A stretch of DNA of 7,999 bases from JADDRA01 sp038233555 (GTDB lineage: Bacteria; Actinomycetota; Acidimicrobiia; Acidimicrobiales; CADCSY01): positions 1 through 7,999 of the forward strand of contig JBBSLT010000110.1 of NCBI GenBank assembly GCA_038233555.1, given 5' to 3'. The notes beneath the pieces are model-generated. The model was not told the origin of the DNA, did no database searches, and worked only from the letters and a program-made list of their open reading frames with translations. Positions 1-5,216 of the stretch are shown here, one piece after another. The position numbers and the translations under genes are program-made. Within the stretch, counting starts at the first letter, position 1. Every line of letters begins with the position of its first letter.

Positions 1-3
1 CCG

Positions 4-75
4 TGGGCGATACTGGGATCGAACCAGTGACCTCTGCCGTGTGAAGGCAGCGCTCTACCGCTGAGCCAATCGCCC
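4..75 (-). tRNA. tRNA-Val (anticodon CAC)
   Basis: Read on the minus strand this folds as a complete 72-nt cloverleaf. The acceptor stem is GGGCGAT/ATCGCCC, the D stem GCTC/GAGC, the anticodon stem CTGCC/GGCAG with loop TTCACAC, the variable loop AGGTC, and the T stem ACTGG/CCAGT with loop TTCGATC. The discriminator base is A. Anticodon CAC reads the valine codon GTG. The 3' CCA is not encoded (the genome continues CGG), so it must be added by CCA-adding enzyme. The 5' 21 nt of the tRNA overlap the end of the upstream protein gene, whose TAG stop lies in the D-loop region. Confidence 0.97.
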
Positions 76-741
76 TGAGTCGCCCCAAGATAGCGCAGGC
101 TCGGGCGCTCTCAGGGGTGCCCGCAGCGTCGAGGCCAGGCCGACCGGGTGGCGGGCGGGCCGTACCCGCAACCTCATCCCCGCCACATGGGCCCCCGGGT
201 GATTCCCCGCCAGGGAGGCGAGTGCATCGCCTTCGGGTGTTTCCACCTTGATGGTGGCCAGCCGGATCCGGCCGCGGAGTCGACCGGGCACGACGACGGG
301 TCCGTCGCCCCGGCGCTGCAGCATGCGCACCGGCGCCAGCACGGGCAGCGGCGGTCCGCCCGGTCGGCCCCGCACCACGATGTCGCGCTCGACCCAGTGC
401 AGCTCCCGCTCGGAACAGTCCCGTCGCCACGTCAACGTACCGAGCTCCTTGGGGAAGCCCCAGTTGAGACGACCCCCCACCCGGGACTCCGCCGAGTCGA
501 CCACCATGGTGCTGACGCACCACCCGATGCGCATCCCGAGCCGGGCCGGCTCGGCCACCGCCAGTTCGAGGTACGGCCCGACCGGTGACTCGCTGAAGCA
601 CGTGGCCATGATGAGCGCCGGGCCCGGCACCGGTTGGAGGCCCCAGGGGACGGGCGCCAGGCGTTCCGGGGAGCGGGCGAGGCCGACGAGCGACTCACCC
701 CCGAGCGACCACGGCGCCATCGGTACGGTCATCGTCGCCAT
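55..741 (-). CDS. acetoacetate decarboxylase-like protein (ADC superfamily)
   Basis: A 228-residue protein recognised as acetoacetate-decarboxylase-like. It has the family pattern of a central G-P-Y-x-E-L-A-V strand (about residues 55-63) followed by G-G-R-x-N-W-G-F-P-K-E-L-G (about 89-101). In true acetoacetate decarboxylases the first Lys of the P-K-K motif forms the Schiff base and the second lowers its pKa. Here the first (K98) is present but the second is Glu, so decarboxylase chemistry is possible but uncertain, and the substrate cannot be named. Length is close to the family's usual 230-260. The first ATG (739-741) is used; ATGs at codons 4 and 8 are alternatives, and only a weak purine stretch (GGGGCG) precedes it. 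It starts 39 nt downstream of the J-domain gene, so the two are probably co-transcribed. Its stop codon falls inside the tRNA-Val gene. Confidence 0.75.
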   Translation of the reverse strand: MATMTVPMAPWSLGGESLVGLARSPERLAPVPWGLQPVPGPALIMATCFSESPVGPYLELAVAEPARLGMRIGWCVSTMVVDSAESRVGGRLNWGFPKELGTLTWRRDCSERELHWVERDIVVRGRPGGPPLPVLAPVRMLQRRGDGPVVVPGRLRGRIRLATIKVETPEGDALASLAGNHPGAHVAGMRLRVRPARHPVGLASTLRAPLRAPEPALSWGDSGRLAQR

Positions 742-780
742 CGTAGCGACGCCCCATCGTCTGCCTGCCCGTCGAACAGG

Positions 781-1422
781 TCACCGCCCAAGCGGCGCCG
801 AAGGGTCGCGCAGACACAGCCAGCTGCCCTGGCTCGGAAGGCGCACCAAGCTCGATCCATCCGGGCACAACGACGCCCGGACCGTCACCAGATCGACGCG
901 GCCGCTGTTGGGTTCGTCGCACGGGACGCTGGCCACCACCCCGCCCCGCTCCAGGCGTACGCACTTCCCCACCAGGTCCGAAGCGGAGACCCCGTCGTCG
1001 TCGGGGCCACCGGCGAAGGCGGTGAACACGAAGATGCCCACCAACACGGCGAGGGCGACCACCCAGGGGAGGCCCCGGACCACCGAGACACCGAGATCGC
1101 CCGGCTCGGCCGGGGCGTGGAAGTACGGGATGTCCTCGGGGTCCACCGCCGGCGGACGGGTCCGGGGTGGGCGGGGACCGGCCACCAGGGACCGGTCGTA
1201 CGCACGCCGCCGCCCCGGATCTCCCAGCACCCGCCACGCCTCGTTGAGCTCTCGCATGGCCTGCTCGTGATGGCTCGAGCTTGCGATCCCTCCGGGACCG
1301 GACACCGAACCCGGCTGGCGGTCGGGGTGCACCTCCCGGGCCCGCCGGCGGAACGCCGCCCGTATGTCGTCGGCGCTGGCTGTGGCGACCACGCCCAGGA
1401 CCTCGTAATACGACACCGCCAT
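781..1422 (-). CDS. membrane-anchored J-domain (DnaJ-like) protein
   Basis: A 213-residue protein. Residues 4-76 form a J domain: Y-Y-E-V-L-G-V start, helix II rich in Arg, the diagnostic HPD tripeptide at 32-34, and helix III ending L-N-E-A-W-R-V-L-G-D-P-x-R-R-x-A-Y-D. HPD is the motif that stimulates Hsp70/DnaK ATPase. A Pro-rich linker (82-98) leads to one hydrophobic segment (about 118-138). The tail after it has four Cys (154, 168, 186, 203), the pattern of a small disulfide-bonded extracytoplasmic domain. There is no G/F region or DnaJ zinc finger, so this is a class III J protein, not DnaJ. The J domain would face the cytoplasm and the Cys tail the outside (inference). The ATG at 1420-1422 is preceded by GAGGA only 3 nt away. 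The gene is followed closely by the decarboxylase-like gene. Confidence 0.85.
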   Translation of the reverse strand: MAVSYYEVLGVVATASADDIRAAFRRRAREVHPDRQPGSVSGPGGIASSSHHEQAMRELNEAWRVLGDPGRRRAYDRSLVAGPRPPRTRPPAVDPEDIPYFHAPAEPGDLGVSVVRGLPWVVALAVLVGIFVFTAFAGGPDDDGVSASDLVGKCVRLERGGVVASVPCDEPNSGRVDLVTVRASLCPDGSSLVRLPSQGSWLCLRDPSAPLGR

Positions 1423-1762
1423 CAGTCCTCAGGGTAGGAGGCAGGTCTCGAAGTGCGGCGCTCGAATCGGCGACCGGCATCGCTCACCCCATCCCGATCA
1501 CCCCCGGTTCAGCTGGACGCTGGCGCTCGCCACGGTGCAAGGGATCACCTCCGGGCGTGTGCGGGGCCGCCCGCGCTCTGCCAGCAGATCTGGACCGCCA
1601 CCAATGGCCGTGGCCGCCTTCGCCGTCACGCCCGCGCGGTGGCTGCGGCCCACGGCTGCCCCTACGACTTCGCGTCATCCTCGAATGCCCTCACCAGGCC
1701 GCCACGGAGCGCCGGTGCTGGTGGCGGCGACCATGGCCGTGATCTCACAGTTGGTGACGTTC
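1423..1762. other. gene-free stretch, no recognisable feature
   Basis: About 340 bases between the start of the J-domain gene and the palindrome. Open frames exist because of high GC, but their translations are Arg/Pro-rich with no family resemblance I recognise, and no frame is consistently protein-like. It must contain the promoter of the J-domain gene near its left end, but I see no convincing -35/-10 pair there. It may be decayed coding DNA, like the region immediately to the right. Confidence 0.5.
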
Positions 1763-1789
1763 ACAATGTGTCAGCTTCTGACACATTGT
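1763..1789. repeat. 27-bp near-perfect palindrome (12-bp arms, 3-nt centre)
   Basis: The left arm ACAATGTGTCAG (1763-1774) and the right arm CTGACACATTGT (1778-1789) are exact reverse complements around a CTT centre. A further loose inverted pair, GTGA-CGT-TCAC, adjoins it on the left (1755-1765). The local sequence is clearly AT-richer than its surroundings. There is no T-run, so it is not a classical intrinsic terminator. Candidate roles are a dimeric regulator operator or a mobile-element end or recombination site. The adjacent pseudogene and integrase remnant make a mobile-element origin attractive, but this is inference. Confidence 0.8.
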
Positions 1790-1791
1790 CA

Positions 1792-2333
1792 CGGGATAAC
1801 AAGGACGTCCAACCCCAGGTCGCCGTCCACCCCGACGATCCCTCCCTCCACCAGCGTGTTCAGCCCAGGCGCCGAGTCGCTCGACAACCCCGACGCCGCC
1901 GTCGACCCCAGCAAGGGTGCGGACTAGCACTTCCCCGGGATCAGCGTGGCGTCGAACGGGCGGATCGACCTGGCGTGGCACGACTTCCGCAACGACCCCT
2001 TCTTCGTCCCCGGGGAGATCGGGGACATGGGAAGCGCAGTGGGGCCAGCGCTACTGGGATGCGCACTACGCCTCCTCCACGAACGCCGGCGGAACGTGGT
2101 CGGCCAACACCCGGGTGACCAACCCGTCGATCGACGGCAAGCTGGGGTTCGCCTTCAACAACAACGACCTCCGCGGGCCCATGGGGGTGGCCTCCAGCGA
2201 CAACGCCGCCTACGTCACCTGGGCGGACTCCCGGGCCACCGGCGCTGGTGCCGCCCTGGCCCTGGGCGGGCTGGGCCTGGTGGCGGGGACGAGCCTGACG
2301 CGTGGCCGAGGCGAGCCGGGGCCGAGCCGTTAG
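1792..2333 (+). pseudogene. sialidase/BNR-repeat-like exported protein, degraded
   Basis: Protein-like stretches run in the same direction but switch frame. First, frame 1 reads N-K-D-V-Q-P-Q-V-A-V-H-P-D-D-P (about 1798-1842). Frame 2 then reads N-P-D-A-A-V-D-P, an in-frame TAG at 1925-1927, and next H-F-P-G-I-S-V-A-S-N-G-R-I-D-L-A-W-H-D-F-R-N-D-P. After about 2045, frame 3 reads Q-R-Y-W-D-A-H-Y-A-S-S-T-N-A-G-G-T-W and Y-V-T-W-A-D-S-R. S-S-T-x-A-G-G-T-W and the repeated D-x-R patterns are typical of BNR/sialidase-fold beta-propellers. The end (about 2242-2330) encodes a Gly/Ala/Leu hydrophobic segment followed by Arg, like a C-terminal membrane anchor. The piece is far shorter than an intact propeller and has no start, so it is a remnant. 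The exact family is inferred from motif style. Confidence 0.7.
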
Positions 2334-2647
2334 CCTGCCCCACCCGCCAGGGAGTGATGGGCGCAGGTGCCCGAGGCCATGATCGCCCCACCAGCCTGGC
2401 CGTCATGGCCACCGGGGCCGGGGCGCTTGCAGAGGTAGAGGTACGCCTCCCCACCCTGCTGCTCATTGAGCTTGGTCCGGATGGCCCGGGCAGCCTGCAT
2501 CAACCCAGCTATGTCGTCATTGCTGTAGGGGTAGGGATCGGCCCGGCGGCTGGAGACCGGCAACAGGTCGGCCGGGGACACCTCGGTGGCAGGGTCGAAG
2601 GCCGCCATCCAGCGGGCGAAGCCCCGCACCATCGCCAGCCGTGCGCC
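2330..2647 (-). pseudogene. truncated tyrosine recombinase (integrase) remnant
   Basis: About 58 codons on the minus strand (2474-2647) resemble the junction between the N-terminal SAM-like domain and the catalytic domain of tyrosine recombinases. They read V-R-G-F-A-R-W-M-A-A-F-D-P-A-T-E-V-S-P-A-D-L-L-P, then R-R-A-D-P-Y-P-Y-S-N-D-D-I-A-G-L-M-Q-A-A-R. The frame stays open to 2330, but the remaining roughly 47 residues do not continue the fold, and none of the catalytic R-H-R-Y residues is present. Upstream the same frame meets the TAG stop of the neighbouring membrane-protein gene, so the N-terminus is also lost. It cannot be functional. It marks a past mobile element, possibly related to recombinase-in-trio elements, which carry similar V-R-G-F-A-R motifs (tentative). 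Confidence 0.7.
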
Positions 2648-2893
2648 CTACCTGAACCGCTTCACCACGCTTCCGGCCTGGGCCGCCTTGCGCTTGGCCA
2701 GGGAGAGGGCTGCGCTCGCCCAGGCGAACTCGGTGGCTAGCACCGCCAGACCGGCGAAGACGACCAGCAGTCCGGGGCCAGGGAGGGCCAGCATGGCCAC
2801 GCCGGCCACCAGGAGCACGGCGCCGACGACAGCCACGGCGATCCGCTTGGCGCTTCGGCCCACCCATCGGGTCACGTCCCGAACCAACGCCAC
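2648..2893 (-). CDS. small PGPGW-type transmembrane protein
   Basis: An 81-residue protein with two hydrophobic segments (about 18-36 and 41-56). They are joined by the P-G-P-G-L-L turn (38-43) and followed by F-A-G-L-A-V-L-A-T-E-F-A-W-A. This matches the PGPGW putative transmembrane family, in which a P-G-P-G-W motif precedes L-A-x-L-A-T-E-F-x-W-A; here the W is L. Both ends are basic. The role of the family is unknown. The start is GTG at 2891-2893, because an in-frame TAA lies only three codons upstream. The ribosome-binding site is poor: AGGAG is about 17 nt away and GGGG abuts the start, so an internal GTG at codon 7 is possible. The gene is divergent from the lipoprotein gene. Confidence 0.75.
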   Translation of the reverse strand: MALVRDVTRWVGRSAKRIAVAVVGAVLLVAGVAMLALPGPGLLVVFAGLAVLATEFAWASAALSLAKRKAAQAGSVVKRFR

Positions 2894-2935
2894 GCCCCAT
2901 TATTACTCAGCTCCTGAGCCTGGCGGTACAGACCG

Positions 2936-2965
2936 TTGACGAAGGGGGTGGCGGCGGCGCATACT
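2936..2965 (+). promoter_or_regulatory. putative sigma-70 promoter for the lipoprotein gene
   Basis: A -35-like TTGACG (2936-2941) and a -10-like CATACT (2960-2965) are separated by 18 nt, which is within the accepted spacing for the primary sigma factor. They lie in the divergent intergenic region and would start transcription near 2972, giving a leader of about 60 nt. The assignment rests on hexamer match and position only. Confidence 0.45.
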
Positions 2966-3032
2966 CAACGACGGACGCCAGCCCGTCCCTTGCTCTTCTG
3001 AGCCGCACATCGACTCGAGTGAGGAACCCGCC

Positions 3033-3944
3033 ATGCGTCGCGCCGTACTGCTCGTCCCTGTTCTGTCCTGCCTGCTCTTCACCGCCTGCACCGCTGGCGA
3101 CGCCTCCACCGAAGTCCTTCCCACCGGCACTGACGCCAGCGGTAGACCGGCCGGGGCAACATCGCCCGAGGAGGGGGGCGAGGGCGCAGCCGCTCGCCTT
3201 GCTCGGGCCCCTGGCGCCACTGCGGCGTCGGGTACGGCCCGGACAACCACCGTTGCCACCGTCACCGGCCTGCCCGGTCGAAGCGAACCCTTCGTCCTGC
3301 GAGGTGAAGGAGTCATCGACTTCACCGCCGGGAGGTCCCGGTCGATCCTCGACTTGGACCGCGAGGAGAATGGCCGTGCCGCGAGAGGAGGCACCGAGTT
3401 CGAGACGGTCGTGGCCGACGGCCTGGTCTACGTCCGTGCCCCTGCCCTGACTTCATTCGCCGGTGCCTCCGCCGTCTGGGTGCGCATCGATCCCACCGTC
3501 ACCGCCAGCGACGACGGTCCCGACCAGGTCGCTACCGGGTTCGGCCCGCTCACCGGGCTCACTGGCAGCGATCTCGGTGCGCCCATCGCCTTGTTGGCCG
3601 GCGTGGACGCCTCGTCGGTGCGCGAGGTCCACTCCGAGGTGGACGCCGACGGGATCACCTTGCTCCAGGCCACCGTCGACCTGGTGGCCGCCTCGGCCGA
3701 GGCTGCCACGACCGAGGAGCTGGCGGCGCTCGAGGCCTTCCTTGATCGCCTCGGCGCCCGCCGGCTCCGGGTCGAAGTCGAGCTCGACGGCGACGACCGG
3801 CTTCGGCGCCTGGTCTACGAGCACGACGTCCCCGCCCCCGGCGGACAGGTCCGCCAGCGCTTCGACGTGGCCTACTTCGACTTCGGCACCGCCGTCGAGA
3901 TCGTCGTCCCGCCCGACGACCAAGTCCGCGACCTGGGCGAGTGA
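3033..3944 (+). CDS. putative secreted lipoprotein, LppX/LprG-like
   Basis: A 303-residue protein with a lipoprotein signal peptide: M-R-R, a hydrophobic core (4-16), then F-T-A-C with the lipid-accepting Cys at 19. Phe at -3 is slightly unusual. A low-complexity Gly/Ala/Ser/Thr linker (20-70) follows. The rest alternates strands in a pattern that recalls the LolA/LppX/LprG-like fold of actinobacterial lipoproteins: G-E-G-V-I-D-F-T (about 91-98), a V-V-A-D-G-L-V-Y-V-R strand (125-134), V-W-V-R-I-D-P (about 147-153), and R-L-R-V-E-V-E-L-D-G-D-D-R-L near the end. Such proteins bind or move lipids at the cell envelope; here that is inference. The ATG follows GAGGAA (3021-3026) at a 6-nt gap. It is convergent with rpoD, with only 15 bp between the stops. 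Confidence 0.7.
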   Translation: MRRAVLLVPVLSCLLFTACTAGDASTEVLPTGTDASGRPAGATSPEEGGEGAAARLARAPGATAASGTARTTTVATVTGLPGRSEPFVLRGEGVIDFTAGRSRSILDLDREENGRAARGGTEFETVVADGLVYVRAPALTSFAGASAVWVRIDPTVTASDDGPDQVATGFGPLTGLTGSDLGAPIALLAGVDASSVREVHSEVDADGITLLQATVDLVAASAEAATTEELAALEAFLDRLGARRLRVEVELDGDDRLRRLVYEHDVPAPGGQVRQRFDVAYFDFGTAVEIVVPPDDQVRDLGE

Positions 3945-3959
3945 CTTGGGTGAGTGACC

Positions 3960-5216
3960 TCAGGGACCGAGGTAGTCACGGAGCTTGGCGCTGCGTTGGG
4001 GATGGCGGAGCTTGGCCAGGGTCTTGGACTCGATCTGGCGTATGCGCTCGCGGGTGACGCCGAACTCCCGTCCCACCTCCTCGAGGGTGCACGCCTTGCC
4101 TCCACCGTCGAGGCCAAAGCGCAGGCGCACGATGTCGCGCTCGCGCTCAGTGAGCTCCTCCAACACCTCTTCCACCGCCTCGACCAGCAGCTCGCGAATG
4201 GCCATGTCGGCCGGTACCTCGGCGTCACGGTCCTCGATGAAGTCACCGAGGCTTGCCTCGTCCTCCTCGCCCAGTGGTGAGTCGAGCGACAGCGGGTCCA
4301 GGGCGATGCGGTAGATGTCACGTACCTGCCCGGGGGTCATGCTCACCCGCTCCGCCACCTCCTCGGGCGTGGGTTCTCGCACCAGCTCCTGGAGCAGCTG
4401 GCGCTGGGCCCGGGTGACCTTGTTGACGTTCTCCACCACGTGGACGGGGATACGGATGGTGCGCGCCTGGTCGGCGATGGCCCGGGTGACGGCCTGGCGG
4501 ATCCACCAGGTGGCGTAGGTCGAGAACTTGAACCCCTTGGTGTGGTCGAACTTCTCCACCGCCCGCATCACCCCGAGATTGCCCTCCTGGATGAGGTCGA
4601 GGAGGAGCAGCCCCCGGCCCACGTAGCGCTTGGCGATGGACACCACCAGGCGCAAGTTGGCCTGTATCAACACCTGCCTGGCCTCGTAGGCGTCGACCTC
4701 TACCGCCGCCAACGTTGCCCGCATCCGAGCGTCTCCCTCACCGGCGGCGTCCATCACCCGCAAGACGTCGCCGGCCTGCACTCCGGCCTCGATGCGCTGG
4801 GCCAGCGCCACCTCCTCGTCGGCCCGCAGCAAAGGGACCCGACCGATCTCCCTCAGGTACATTCGTACCGGATCGGAGGTCGCCCCGAGAGGAGCGCTGG
4901 CCGTCGAGGTTCCCCGACCGGGTGCACTGAGCCACGACAACGGTGTGGGACGTCGCCGGGGCCGGGGCGAGCCGTCGTGTGGCTCAGTCGTCTCCGACTC
5001 GGCGTGAGGCTCCTCGGGGTCGACGGTGATGCCGTAGCCGGCGAGCAACTCGGTGATGGCCTCGATGAACGACGAGGTTGGCTCGGGACAGCCAAGGCCG
5101 ACCAGGACCTCGTCGACGGTGATGGTGCCCTGGTCGCGACCGAGGGCCACCAGGCGGCGAAGCTCCCCCACCGCCATCTCCAGGTCGGGTGCCGGCGAGG
5201 GGACCTGCGCCTTCAC
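3960..5216 (-). CDS. rpoD: primary RNA polymerase sigma factor (RpoD/SigA type)
   Basis: A 418-residue sigma-70 factor that directs RNA polymerase to housekeeping promoters. Residues 10-68 look like region 1.1, followed by an acidic then Arg/Pro-rich linker. Region 1.2 is at about 115-145 (D-P-V-R-M-Y-L-R-E-I-G). Region 2 is at 182-254, with N-L-R-L-V-V-S-I-A-K-R-Y, D-L-I-Q-E-G-N-L-G-V-M-R-A-V and F-S-T-Y-A-T-W-W-I-R-Q-A for core binding, -10 recognition and melting. Region 3 is at about 263-338. Region 4 is at 350-410, with helix-turn-helix L-E-E-V-G-R-E-F-G-V-T-R-E-R-I-R-Q-I-E for the -35 box. All regions are intact. It starts with GTG at 5214-5216, overlapping the dnaG stop in GTGA. GGAGAG (5222-5227), inside dnaG, is a good ribosome-binding site. 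Translational coupling to dnaG is likely. No terminator is evident after the stop. Confidence 0.95.
   Translation of the reverse strand: MKAQVPSPAPDLEMAVGELRRLVALGRDQGTITVDEVLVGLGCPEPTSSFIEAITELLAGYGITVDPEEPHAESETTEPHDGSPRPRRRPTPLSWLSAPGRGTSTASAPLGATSDPVRMYLREIGRVPLLRADEEVALAQRIEAGVQAGDVLRVMDAAGEGDARMRATLAAVEVDAYEARQVLIQANLRLVVSIAKRYVGRGLLLLDLIQEGNLGVMRAVEKFDHTKGFKFSTYATWWIRQAVTRAIADQARTIRIPVHVVENVNKVTRAQRQLLQELVREPTPEEVAERVSMTPGQVRDIYRIALDPLSLDSPLGEEDEASLGDFIEDRDAEVPADMAIRELLVEAVEEVLEELTERERDIVRLRFGLDGGGKACTLEEVGREFGVTRERIRQIESKTLAKLRHPQRSAKLRDYLGP

Noticed and set aside
248..1270. 340-codon plus-strand frame opposite the decarboxylase-like and J-domain genes
   Set aside because: The minus-strand frames have recognisable motifs (HPD, G-F-P-K); this one is Arg/Ser/Thr-rich low complexity and spans two genes.
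1946..2740. 264-codon plus-strand frame as an intact gene
   Set aside because: Only its first roughly 30 codons are protein-like (sialidase-like). After the inferred frameshift the good similarity moves to another frame and the remainder is antisense to the integrase remnant.
2906..2918. CTCAG-CTC-CTGAG inverted repeat in the divergent intergenic region
   Set aside because: The 5-bp arms are too short to call an operator or terminator with any confidence.
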